Shown piece after piece: positions 22,530-32,756 of a DNA stretch of 64,000 nt. The stretch's first letter is position 1, and every line of letters starts with the position of its first letter. This DNA comes from Norana najaformis. Its lineage: Eukaryota > Annelida > Clitellata > Crassiclitellata > Hormogastridae. Made by a program: the position numbers and the translations under genes. Below the pieces are notes generated by a model, which searched no databases, had not been told where the DNA came from, and saw only the letters and a program-made list of their open reading frames with translations. Location: contig OZ029929.1 in the NCBI GenBank assembly GCA_964023275.1, positions 1,630,001-1,694,000 of the forward strand, given 5' to 3'.

Positions 22530-22930
22530 GAGCCACGCCCATTTGCCAAAAACGCGTTTTTGCCGAGCCACGCCCTGCCACGCCCTACCCCACCCAGCCA
22601 CGCCCTTTTGCCAAAAACGCGTTTTTGCCGAGCCACGCCCTGCCCCACCCTGCCACGCCCTTTTGCCGAAAACGCGTTTTTGCTGAACCACGCCCTGCCA
22701 CGCCCTACCCCACCCAGCCACGCCCTTTTGCCAAAAACGCGTTTTTGCCGAGCCACGCCCTGCCCCACCCTGCCACGCCCTTTTGCCGAAAACGCGTTTT
22801 TGCCGAACCACGCCCTGCCACGCCCTTTTTTTTTAGAAAACACGTTTTTCCCGAGCCACGCCCTGCTCCACCCTGCCACGCCCTTTTGCCAAAAACGCGT
22901 TTTTGGACAGCCACGCCCTGCTTGAACGTA
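22530..22930. repeat. 120 bp higher-order repeat: palindrome plus CCACGCCC boxes
   Basis: The palindrome AAAAACGCGTTTTT or a one-base variant occurs at 22548, 22613, 22668, 22733 and 22788, giving alternating 65 and 55 bp spacing, with diverged copies to 22910. 22561-22680 and 22681-22800 are near-identical 120 bp units. Between the palindromes lie multiple CCACGCCC words, which match the KLF/Sp1 CACCC-box type. ORFs here on both strands are repeat translations. Confidence 0.9.
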
Positions 22931-23020
22931 TAACTATCCTGCCCTTATCTCACTCTATCCTACGTACGCTATCTTTCCCTTCCCTGCCCCACAGATCTTA
23001 CTTTAAAATTGGATGGAAAT

Positions 23021-23053
23021 AATAAAGAAAAACACTTAATTTTCTGCTTTATT
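23021..23053. terminator. Facing poly(A) signals on both strands
   Basis: AATAAA at 23021-23026 on the plus strand and AATAAA on the minus strand (TTTATT, 23048-23053) are 21 bp apart. They sit between a candidate plus-strand terminal exon (21611) and a candidate minus-strand terminal exon (ending near 23935). The hexamers are seen; their use is inferred. 23060-23930 is AT-rich, with an AGG-rich patch near 23330-23440, and has no gene. Confidence 0.3.
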
Positions 23054-23934
23054 TTGTGTAGAAATGTTGTTTGAATGAATACCAACGATATAGTCATGCA
23101 CAGGTTGGCTCCAGAGTTTTTACAACAGTTCAAAATTTCACAAATTTACAGTATTATTAATATCATTTTGTCGTATTAAAATTATTCCGTTCATAAATTC
23201 TAAATTTACAGCAGCGTTATAATTGTTTTGTTATTATATAAAAATGACATTTTAAAATATGAATTTTGCAGTAGAAGCTTTTCTATTCGTTTTCAACCTT
23301 CAAGTTATGGATCGTGTAGTCTTAGGCAGGTAGCAGGGAGCGAGGAAGGAGTCTGGCAGGAAGGTAGAGTGCTAGGGAGGTAGACAGGCTGGGAGGAGGG
23401 AGAGCAGGAAGACAGACAGCGAAAGGGAAACGCAGCTAACAAAGTAAAGTATTTCTCCAGACATTACAGGGTTAGTGAATGTCTGAAACATTGGCAAATA
23501 TACCGATTTTTAGTGTTATTGCATTAAGCACTGCATTAACAATTTGCGGTAATACTAGTTGTGGTATGGAAATATCAATACCTTAAAACTGGTAATCATA
23601 TATATATTGGCTTTCTTTTTATCAAATACTTCCTAAATGCACAGTAATGCCAATGGTATAAGAGGCATTTTAACTGCATCACATCGCATCAGTGGTAAAG
23701 TGAGTAGTAAGTATGGTGTTACGGTTTCACTGTTCACCACATTTGCTAAGCTAAAAGTTCACGGTAGTCCACTGTCTTGTTAAGACGATACAATTAAAGC
23801 TTTAAAGAGATATTTTTATCTGGTCATCCCAAAACCGACTATAAGTCCCAAAGACTGTGCCAAGAAAAACTTCTGTTCAGTACGCAGCTTCCATCAATTT
23901 TGATTAAAAGTCCGAGGGGTGAGAGAGACTAGGG

Positions 23935-24262
23935 GTTCTTCGGAATCTTTGGCTTAATCGCCGTCTCTGTAAAATCCAACGTTTTCATATCGGTGTTGAA
24001 AGCTGTTGGTAGAACAGCGGTGGCCCCAGACGTTGATGGAGTAGCAGTGGCTTTCTCCTCGCCCTCGGGTCTCAAGTCCTGCCCTGAACAAAAGGATTTC
24101 GGCTAAGTGAACGGCTCTGAGCTGAGCTCCGCGAGACATGACCAGAATCTTTGCCGAGTGCTGGAGAAGCAGTTTTGATCTTCTGCATCGGAATTTGTTC
24201 ACCATTTTCTCGATCAACAGGTTATCCGAATTGCCGTACTCCATGTGAAACTGAAGCTCTTC
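23935..24262 (-). CDS. Candidate last exon of an unidentified minus-strand gene
   Basis: CATTTTTTAG precedes 24262. The frame then reads EELQFHMEYGNSDNLLIEKM, VNKFRCRRSKLLLQHSAKIL and VMSRGAQLRAVHLAEILLF. It stays open to TAA near 23956 (tail RAGLETRGRGE...). A second frame from about position 24090 gives GQDLRPEGEEKATATPSTSG and KPKIPKNP before TAG; it looks like a disordered tail, so a frameshift or a small intron may lie near 24090. The exon begins in phase 0, matching the exon ending at 25566. SRGAQLRAVHLAEIL faintly recalls an Alba-type helix, which is not enough for a call. Confidence 0.42.
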
Positions 24263-25565
24263 CTAAAAAATGAAACAAATGATTATTTACTTAATCTCTC
24301 ATAATTATGTACATAATTAACTAAATTTGGTATAATTAATTAATTTGTCGATTCTGTCAAGTCACCAGAAACGCAGGGCAATGCCCACGGCCCATAAGAA
24401 ATGCCTGACCACTGCTGCTGATTGGCCCAAGCATCTCAAAGACCATTTATATAGCGGAACAATATATATTTATATAGAGCCACTGTAAACCCACAAGCAT
24501 CACCTTAAGAGGCGCTATAAAAGTTCGTGATTACGATTACAATTTAAAACCAAACGGATTATAAGAGCGAAATCAATTTCAACAGCATATATTCACTGTA
24601 GTCTCAAAACAAAAATTGTGGCTGGAGAACTTGCATGTATACATATGTTTGTACGTTTGTCTAGACAAGACAAACTGTATCGGAGTATTTTTGTATGTAA
24701 CGCCTTTTTGAAAATATCAAATGTCACTTCAGACTCAGGTGCTTTTCAGACAACTAATTAATTATTTATTAATAATTTTAAGCCCATGGTAGGAATTGGC
24801 TGATTTATTAATCAACGATTGATTCATCACAGGCTTTAGTACTACCTTTCATATTTGAAATATATTTTTCAAATATCCAAAATATTCTGTCTTTCCAGAA
24901 TACCAAGAAAATCTTCATATCATATTTAGAACTTCTTTCCACGATATCTTTCCAGAATATGAAGAATATCTTCATGCTCTATTTAGATCATAAATTTACA
25001 ATAGTTCAGGCTGACCTGACTTACTGCTCTCTCATTCCAATGCTCAGGCGACCATACGGACCGCGACTCTTGCCTGTAGAGGAGACGCCAGATAGCGTTT
25101 CCAGTTACTGACTATTGCAAGGTGTCCATCTTCTCTTGACCAGTTCCGGCAAGATCCAATTCTTTTATATCTGTTCCAAGGAATAACAAAATGCTTTGAG
25201 AAAGTAGAATAACTGAAAATCATCAACGCCCTGCAGTTCCTGAAGTAGGCTTATGCCATATTGCGCCGACGGGGTCGAATGAAATATTTGACAATTTCAT
25301 CTGCTTTCTTAGTCTTGTAAAAAACATACAGACTGGGAAATAAAATAAAAAAGCTGGGAAGCAAGTAAAAATGGAAAGACATTTAATTCCCTACATTTAC
25401 TTTACTTTACCTTATTTCATAAGAGATTCATTCAATAGTTTGAAATGACTTCAAAAGGGTGTTGAACTATTCATTTAATTGGTTGATTAATTAGTTGTAA
25501 CCACCTGGATGATTAGCAATTAATCTGAGTTTTGTTGAATGGATTTCCTCCAGTTCTTCATCTAC

Positions 25566-25669
25566 CTGGAATCGGTATTTTTTCCTGCTGTTCATGGAGA
25601 GGACACCCACGCATTTTGCATCAAAGGTGCCACTGGGCCTGGATTTGGAGTACTTCTCAGTAGATATCT
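25566..25669 (-). CDS. Candidate internal exon of the same minus-strand gene
   Basis: The acceptor CACCTCTTAG ends at 25670. The exon encodes (E)ISTEKYSKSRPSGTFDAKC and VGVLSMNSRKKYRFQ and ends at CAG before GTAGAT. It begins with two bases that complete a codon (phase 1) and ends in phase 0, compatible with the exons on either side. Read-through of the donor would add VDEELEEIHSTKLRL and end at TAA. The acceptor overlaps an L2-like tail (GGTGCTATATAAATTGATTG, 25676-25695, plus strand), so a repeat origin is a competing explanation. Confidence 0.4.
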
Positions 25670-25943
25670 CTAAGAGGTGCTATATAAATTGATTGACTGA
25701 ATGCGTCCAACTATTTTCGGATGCAGTTCAACCAGCGATTATTCTGAAGGAGCACTTTAGAGTTAATCTGTAGAAAAAGGAAGAGCAGTTGCTAAGAAAC
25801 TGGTGATGCAATTTATCTAGTTTTTTCTAATTATGCAATTGTTTCAGGCAACTATTTCATTTATTTATGTATCTGGATGAATGGCCCAATTAAGGGTACG
25901 GGTCGGGGTTTGAGAACTGTTACCCAATCTCATCCAATTTTAC

Positions 25944-26044
25944 CTGCTATGAAAATAAGTAGTCGAACGCCGTATTCCGGTATACTCGAAACGATCCGGG
26001 AATTTTCTTCATCTTCTCCAGTTAGATTCACCAGAAATTTTCAC
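25944..26044 (-). CDS. Candidate internal exon of the same minus-strand gene
   Basis: The minus-strand frame reads KFLVNLTGEDEENSRIVSSI then PEYGVRLLIFIA and ends G|GTAAAA at 25944, in phase 1, which fits the phase-1 start at 25669. The nearest upstream AG (ATATTAG at 26045) would bring one in-frame TGA into the exon, so the true 5' edge may be elsewhere or the gene is damaged. The segment resembles an armadillo-like helix by eye only. 26045-26860 shows no further exon I trust. Confidence 0.38.
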
Positions 26045-26867
26045 CTAATATTACAGAACACGTAATTTTTTTACAAAAACCAATTAACACAAATAAATAG
26101 ACATAGATTTTTCTGTTATGCTAGTAATAGTCACACAAATGAGTTTTTTAAACCAAAAATGTTTAAAGTTTTCAGCAAAAATCTTTAGAAAAGAAATAAA
26201 TAATCAAGACTTTGACATTAGCGTTTTTATAATAAACATGGTGATACACAAATGTGGGTTCGTCGAAATTATGTTTCTAGGCGATGTAATAATTAGGTAG
26301 AGCTACTTCGATCTATCACATGTAGAAGAAAAATTCGAGAAATCTAAACAGTCGGGAATATCGGGGTTGTCCGTCAGCGAGGCCAAGAAGAACACGCCAC
26401 TGTGGCAACCTACAATAGGCTGAGGTAAGACAGGATGAGGCTGGCAAGTTTAGGCAACGCTGGAAAGGTCCGTCAAAGTAAGGCCTTTCACAATAGACGC
26501 TAGGCCTGGGGTGGCGCTTGCGTGGGCTCCAGCGTCTTCAGAGGCGCTTCGCAAATGAATGAATTGGGTAAGGTAAGCAGAATGCAAGCCACCAAAACTT
26601 TAAATATTTCCTATAACATACGCTAACGTCTCTGCCAACACAAACCGAACAGAATTTCCGTCAAGTATTCAACTATCTTGATACATAAATCTACGAAAGT
26701 GTTACATCTATAATTATCTCCTCGATGTTAACTGTATCCATATAAAATCTACACGTATTAATCACGAAAAGAATGCAAGCGCTTTCCGTTTCCACGACTT
26801 CACCGACTCTTCAGTTAAGCACACACAAGCGCCTATACTCTAAATACACCTACCCTTCAAACAAGCT

Positions 26868-26975
26868 TGAAATTTTATATATATATATATATGAAATGTT
26901 CTTTTACGTATATAAAATATATGAACTGTTCATATATATATATAATATATGACATGTTTATATATATTATGTATC
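26868..26975. repeat. TATA-rich low-complexity sequence
   Basis: Repeated TATATATGA(A/C)(A/C)TGTTC units in very AT-rich DNA. 26976-27480 is unique and without a supported gene. Confidence 0.7.
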
Positions 26976-27479
26976 GACACTTACGCAGACGAAGGAAAGT
27001 TAAGCGTTTCTTCACTTCTCAGGCTTTCACTTCACCCTTCCTCCCACCAAAAATCCCCTCCTTCGAATTCTTCTGCAGAACCGAAAGAAAGACTCCTTCA
27101 GTTCGCTTTTTCGCCCTGACCTTTCGACCTCCCCTCCTCCTCGTTCGCCGTGCGCGACAGCCTATCCCACTGTTGCGCCAGACAGGTAGGCCTAATTTTC
27201 CCGCGCACCTGGTGGTCTGAATCTATAGGGCATTTTGTGACACCGAGATTCAATGAGAGAGATATTCGACTCGCAGTAACGAGAGATCAACTCAGAAGTT
27301 CTACAGCAAACAACATATCACACCCGGTTATAGCCTTTAAGAATTCAAGGAGACCCTAAACAACTAAACTCATAATTAAAAACATAAAGTTGCTACCACG
27401 CAATGCCATATTTCTGTTGTTACATACAAAGGCCTAGGAGAGCAATTAAAGAACATTGAAAGGGGACTTGGGGGCAAAC

Positions 27480-30400
27480 AGATCTAAATTTAGGGCGACA
27501 AAACTATTGCTAGTGCATAAAACAGTTGCCTTTGCAGGATTTGCGCCGAAATCTGAGAACAGGTGCGCTGTATGATGAGCAACAATGAGAGATAATTATA
27601 TGCAAGCACAGAACTTAAGCTACTAAATTTAGAAATAGCGCCAAAAGGTCTATTCGCACATGCATACAGCATACGCGCTTAATCTGCACCAACACAGACA
27701 CACAGACGGATATGCACAGAGACAAAAAGATATGCAGACATGTAGAATATAAATGAGTGGTCAACACGTGTGTGGAAGTGGTGTTACCAGCGCGCGATTT
27801 GATCTAATGGTCTTTTTCGAAACTGTGCTGCCACCTAGCTGAAAGGTAAACGGCAAGTCCTGCAATGCGCTGGCCCCGTGTCCAGGACCTTGGGATTCGT
27901 CCACTGCCGGATCAAGGGCCTAAAGAAAAGAAATGAACGCCTCCCCTATACTTCACTTATGGGATATGGGGTACTTTACTTCTGAGACTATCCACAATAA
28001 ATATACATCTTCCTCATACATTTCGCTTCTTCCGGTGGGTCTTTCTTGGTCTCCCTGACGGGGCATTTGTATGGCGCCGAGAAATTTCGGAGGTTTATAT
28101 TAACATTTGCATATCTACTACTGCTTTAGACTGCCCCCCATTTAACAACGTATCGGCGGTCATCCGACTGAGACAAGGCGGCAAAACTAGTGTATGTGGG
28201 CAGGTGTATAACGCATCTGGCTTTGGCAGGCTCGCGCCAAAATCTGAAAGCACGTGCTCTGTAGGACGGGCAGGAAATGAAAGATATTTATATGCAAACA
28301 GAGATCTTAAGCTACTAAATTTTGAAATAGCGCTAAATCTATTCGCACCTGAATGCTTCACACATACCAGCTGCCTAATCCAACCCAACTCCAGAGAGAC
28401 TGTCAGATGAACAAACACGCAGACAAACAGACACACAGACATACAGATTGTAAAGGAGTGGTCAACACGTGTATGGGATTCGCGTAACCAGCGCGCGATT
28501 TGATCTAATGGTCTTTTTCAAAGCTGTGCTGCCACCTAGCTGGAAAGTAAACAAGTAAACTTCAAAGTCCTGCGATGCACTGGCCTAAAGAAAAGAAAAT
28601 GAGCGCCTCCTCTGCGTCTCACACAGTGAGATAAGGCAAACATTACTTTACTTTACTGCTGAGACTATCCCCATAAAATACACATCTTCCTCGTACATTT
28701 CGCTTCTCCCAGTGGGTCTTTTTTGATCTCCCTGACGCAGCTTTTGTGCGGGGCTGATAAATTTCGGAGGTTTACATTTATATTTGCATATCTACCACTG
28801 CTTTAGACTACCACCCTCAATTAAAACCAGATCGGCGGTCATCCAACTGAGACAGGGCGGCAAACTAGTGCAAAGTTGGTGCAGATGACCTTGGTGGACT
28901 CCCGCCGAAATCCGAGAGCAGGCGCCCCGTAGGATGGGCAGGTAATGATAGATAATTATATGCAAACCGAGAACTTAAAGAGTACTAAATTTAGAAATAG
29001 CATCAACAAGTCTATTCGCACCTGCATGCCATCTGCCTAATCCGACCCAACACCACACAGACAGACAGACGAACAAACACAGCGACAAACAGACACACAG
29101 ACATACACATAGTAAAGGAGTGGTCAACACGTGTATTGAAGTCGTGTTAACAGCGCGCAATTTGATCTAATGGTCTGTTTCAAAACTGTGCTGCCACCTA
29201 CAGAAAAGTAAACGACAAGTCTTGCAATGCGCTGACCCCGTGTCCAGGACCTTGGGATTCGTCCATTGCCAGCTCAAGGGTCTGAAGAAAAGGGAATGAG
29301 CGCCTCCCCTATATCTCACTTATCGGAAATGTTACTTTACTAATGAGACCACCCACAACAAATATCCATCTTCCTCATACATTTCGCTTCTGATGGGTCT
29401 TTTTTGGTCTCTCTGACTTGGCTTTTGTGTGGCGCTGAGATATTTCGTAGGCTTACATTTCTATATCTTCCACTGCTTTAGACTAACCCCTCAATTAAAA
29501 AGGTACCGGCGGTCATCCAACTAAGACAGAGCGGTAGAATTAGTGTATGTAGGCAGGTGCAAAACGCACGTGGCTTTGGCGGACTCGCGCCAAAAGCTGA
29601 GAGCTGGTGCGCTGTAGGATGGGCAGGAAATGACAGATAATTATATGCAAACCGAGAACCTAAGAATATACTAAACTTAGAAATGGCGCCAACAAGTCTA
29701 TTCGCATCTGTATGCAGCATGCATGCCACCTGCCTAAACCGACCCAACTCCAGATGACAGACAAACGAACAAACACAGAGACAAACAGATACGCAGACAT
29801 ACAGAATGTAAAGGAGTGGTCAACACGTGCATGGAAGTCGTGCTACCAGCGCGCAATTTGATCTAATGGTCTGTTTCAAAACTGTGCTGCCACCTAGCGA
29901 ATGCAAGTGAAACATTGTCAATAGCGAACCCGTTTAATTACGAGAGCGATCGTAAAAATAATGGTGGCTTCACTTATGCAGATGTATCTCTTTGAGTCAA
30001 ACCCAATTTTTATATTAATAAAAACTGTGCCGTAAAATTAGCAAAAGTAATTTTATAACACAAGAGAAAGTGAAAATAGGAATGTGTTAACTAAATATGG
30101 TCTCTTGATCGACACCTTTTTTTGAAAAATGAATAGGCTCTTCTTCCTGGCAGATTTTGTGCAGCCGCTTCTGCCAGATTTACACTACATTACATTACAT
30201 TATCCACTGTTTTTGGGAAATGTGACGCAACAATAACTAGGCCACTGGAAAGGGTACACATGCATACATACATACATACATACACACATACATACATACA
30301 TACATACATACATACACACACACATACATACATACATACAAAATCACCAATTTAGAACTACAGCGAACGCCCTGTTCACTTTATACCTGCACACGGCTTA

Positions 30401-30600
30401 GATGTTCCAGCGCCAGATACACAGACAAACACACAGACATGCACAGAGACAGGCAGACATCCAGACACAGAAACAATGTAAAGGAGTGGTCAATGCGTGC
30501 ACAGGATTCGGGTAAAGATTGCCAGAATTTGATCTAACGGGTCTTTTCAAACTATGCTGCCACCTAGTGAATGCGAACGAAACATTTACAACAGCCACTG
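27480..30600. repeat. Tandem array of ~660-700 bp units with an embedded SINE piece
   Basis: The landmark GAGTGGTCAACACGTG recurs at 27754, 28456, 29118, 29814 and (varied) 30484, giving spacings of 702, 662, 696 and 670 bp. The first three units carry AAGTAAACGGCAAGTCCTGC...CCCCGTGTCCAGGACC, the body of the SINE at 33868; the last two lack most of it. Units also share CGGCGGTCATCC and GAAATTTCGG and, on the minus strand, an open segment GANRLVGAISKFS...FGASPPKP. 30262-30340 is an ACATAC microsatellite within the last unit. Confidence 0.85.
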
Positions 30601-30783
30601 TACTCGTAATCTTAACTTAACCCCTTTAGCGTGGATCCCGAAATTAGCCAAAAGTGAATGAATAGTCCTTGAAGGCCAGGGAATCGGCTTTCCTGGCAGA
30701 AGGTCTCATATGGGAAAACAGGCTCCATATAAGCAAAGATGGGACAGATAGGAGACAGAGAAAGATACGAGAGAGACATAGAG

Positions 30784-30873
30784 GAATGAGCGAGAGAGAT
30801 GACGGATCTGGAATTCGAACCCGAATCACGAAAGTGAAAAGTCAAAGCGTAAGCCATTCAGCTACAGAGTCAC
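30784..30873 (-). repeat. tRNA-like SINE head
   Basis: The minus strand reads CTGTAGCTGAATGGCTTACG (A-box-like) and CGGGTTCGAATTCC (B box). The acceptor stem does not pair convincingly, so I call a tRNA-derived repeat rather than a tRNA gene. Confidence 0.45.
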
Positions 30874-30894
30874 CTCTTATAAAGGCAGAATTCT

Positions 30895-31090
30895 CTCTTC
30901 GCTGAAACAGAGACAGAGAAAAGAGAGAGAGAAATAAAGAAAGAGAAAACAAAAATGAGCAAGAAAAATTAGAGAAAGAGAGAGAGAAAGAAAGAAAGAG
31001 AGAAATAGAGAGAGCGAAAGAGAGAGCAAAAGAGAAAAACAGACACAGTGACAGACAGAGACAGACAGACAGACAGACAGACAGAGATCC
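30895..31090. repeat. GAGA / ACAG microsatellite
   Basis: Purine-rich GAGAAAGAGAGA changing to GACAGACAGACAG at 31030-31085. It lies just 3' of the RYK stop codon (on the minus strand), probably within or near its 3' UTR. Confidence 0.85.
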
Positions 31091-31208
31091 GAATTTGAAG
31101 TAATGCATAGACGACGGTAACCATCTCTCCAACTGCGTGAGGCGCTGTGAGTGAGTTCCGTTCTAAGTCACCGTACTGTCCAGTCTGAGCTGACAACCAA
31201 TGCGCAGA

Positions 31209-31320
31209 CTACACGAACTGACCAAGTCCAGCGTAGAATTCTTCGAGAACGGTCAGCAGCTGAGGAAGACGCGGTCTCTCGGACGGACAAAGGGACCAAC
31301 ACCAGGTCATCAAACCAAAG
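31209..31320 (-). CDS. RYK: RYK, last coding exon (kinase subdomain XI to C-terminus)
   Basis: RYK (Derailed in flies) is a single-pass Wnt receptor with an extracellular WIF domain and a catalytically atypical tyrosine kinase domain; it works in axon guidance and planar polarity. After GTTGTGTAG at 31321, one base completes the codon left by the previous exon (AT|C, Ile). The frame then reads FGLMTWCWSLCPSERPRLPQ and LLTVLEEFYAGLGQFV and stops with TAG at 31209-31211. Trp, the E-R-P of subdomain XI and the short C-terminal tail ending Phe-Val align with RYK. The plus-strand ORF across it is a shadow. This is a recognised match from family knowledge; a BLASTP of the joined exons would confirm it. 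Confidence 0.9.
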
Positions 31321-31469
31321 CTACACAACGAACAAAACGCCCACCAATTTTTCAATACAACTCTCCCTTACGACTGTTACTTACTTACTTAGGTATCATC
31401 GTCCAGAATGCCTCGGGATTAGTTTCTCTTTGAGCGGCGCTATATAAATTTCACCCATTGCATTACAGT

Positions 31470-31740
31470 TATCTGATCCATCATACGAACTCTCCAACAC
31501 TTAACCGCCTGCAATTTCTGCACAGGTCTTTCACTCGATACTTGAAACAATTTTCATTTTCCGCTTCAATTCTAAACACCATCCACTATATCCGGCTGAC
31601 TGTCTGTCTGCCTGACTCGTGGATCTTGACCTGAAACCGAACCATTTTGCCTATTGATTTTGTTTTGACTGAGTGACTGTGAATAAGCTGGTTCCGTTCA
31701 GCGATGTAGAAATCTCGAGTTTACCCGTGCAATATCCGCG
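31470..31740 (+). repeat. L2-like 3' end in the RYK penultimate intron
   Basis: AATTCTAAACACCATCCACT, TGGATCTTGACCTGAAACCG and TTTTGACTGAGTGACTGTGA match the consensus seen at 32340, 32960 and 55130. It sits between RYK exons in the opposite orientation. 31395-31450 just before it ends in GGCGCTATATAAATT. Confidence 0.6.
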
Positions 31741-31909
31741 CATTGCCCGTAATTCACTGTGCATTATTTAACCAATACATTGTCCGTGAACTATGGTGCA
31801 TTCTAACATTCCGCTGGACTTTATTTGTAAGAGACAGAGATAGACACAATCACGAGAGAGAGACAGAAAGAGACAGAGAGAGACAAGCAGACAGAGAGAT
31901 GGCGCCTAC

Positions 31910-32043
31910 ATTTTGTTAGGGCAGTTGACAGGTTGACTCATGCGATATCCGGCTTGTAGACATGTTGCAATGTGAACGGTGTCGACCTCGGCGTAGGGTT
32001 GCTGACCGAGGGTAATCAGCTCCCACAAGGTCACTCCAAATGA
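31910..32043 (-). CDS. RYK: RYK, penultimate coding exon (kinase subdomains IX-X)
   Basis: The 134-base exon reads SFGVTLWELITLGQQPYAEV, DTVHIATCLQAGYRMSQPVN and CPNK, then AT before the donor GTAGGC (phase 2, matching the single C that opens the last exon). FGVTLWEL.TLGQ.PY and GYR..QP.NCP are RYK signatures. The acceptor is unusual: TTTCAGTAG, a tandem NAG-NAG. The first AG would start the exon with TAG, in frame and exactly where kinases have Trp (DVW-S/A-FG). The second AG skips it and gives SDA-SFGV without Trp. Either the minor acceptor is used, or this allele has TGG changed to TAG. Confidence 0.9.
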
Positions 32044-32269
32044 CTACTGAAACACCACACCAAACAAGGTCAGGTCACGTCGGGTCAACCTTGTTGCGTG
32101 GGCGACTATTGTTTCAGTGAGGTAAGGCAAGATAAAGTTAATTAACTAATTAATTAATTAATTCATTCATTCATTCATTCATTGGTTCGTTCGTTTATTC
32201 ACTAATGTAAGCAAGGCAAGTAATCGTAGTCGTAAACCCGAAATCCAACGGTTCAGAGAAACCAGAAAT

Positions 32270-32490
32270 CGACTGATCCTTCCTCTTCCCCTTATCTCAC
32301 TTTCCGGTTCAATTCCAAACACCATCCACCACAGCGGTCTGACTGTCTGCCTGTCTGACTCTTGGATCTTGACCCGGAACCGAACCCTTCCTGTCTACGA
32401 TTTTGTTTTGACCGAGCGCCTGTGAATAAGCTGGTTCCCGCGACTTAGCTTTCGTTGGGCGCTGTAGAAATCTCTAGTTTACGATTACTA
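32270..32490 (+). repeat. L2-like 3' end in a RYK intron
   Basis: AATTCCAAACACCATCCACC, GGATCTTGACCCGGAACCGA, GCGACTTAGCTTTCGTTGGG and CGCTGTAGAAATCTC, then TTACGATTACTATTACGATA. The copy ends about 10 bp from the RYK donor at 32505. 32150-32200 is an AATT/CATT microsatellite. Confidence 0.75.
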
Positions 32491-32505
32491 TTACGATAAA
32501 CTCAC

Positions 32506-32651
32506 AGCATCGCTGGAAGGCGAGAATCTTCTGTCGACGATCGCTTCCAAGGCCATCCATCTGATCGGTCGTTTCTCCTGGTCAGCTCCTCCATCTCCCA
32601 CTCCAAGACTCTGGTAGTCAAGCGGAAAGAGATCGTGAGACAGGGCGCCAT
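32506..32651 (-). CDS. RYK: RYK, kinase activation-loop exon (subdomains VII-IX)
   Basis: After GTTAACAG the 146-base exon begins AT, which completes a codon with a G from the missing upstream exon to give Asp. It reads (D)GALSHDLFPLDYQSLGVG, DGGADQEKRPIRWMALEAIV and DRRFSPSSDA and ends before GTGAGT in phase 0. The D-G-A replaces the DFG magnesium motif. RYK is already known for a non-canonical DNA here, so a weakly active or inactive kinase is expected. ALS.DLFP.DY..LG and RWMALE are RYK hallmarks. The loop between LG and RP is a few residues longer than in vertebrates. The upstream HRD-containing exon was not found to the right. Confidence 0.9.
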
Positions 32652-32756
32652 CTGTTAACCGAACGTTCAAAGACCATCGAACCTACAGCGTTTTAAAAGA
32701 TACTTACTAAATGGATGGACGAATGAATGAATGAATGAATTTAAGGGCCTGTAAAT

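Noticed and set aside
25044..25340. Minus-strand ORFs (EDGHLAIVSNWKRYLASPLQ; YKTKKADEIVKYFIRPRRRN)
   Set aside because: They look like transposable-element fragments in separate frames, but no second copy is in the window and no known domain is seen.
26303..26409. Minus-strand CHSGVFFLASLTDNPDIPD ending in a stop after a TATTGTAG acceptor
   Set aside because: The same stretch reads as the start of a SINE-like unit on the plus strand, and two frames are equally open; not enough to call.
30784..30873. True tRNA gene on the minus strand
   Set aside because: The B box is good but the acceptor stem does not pair and the anticodon arm is irregular; a SINE head is more likely.
31151..31447. 98-codon plus-strand ORF
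   Set aside because: Antisense to the RYK terminal exon, which carries recognisable kinase motifs.
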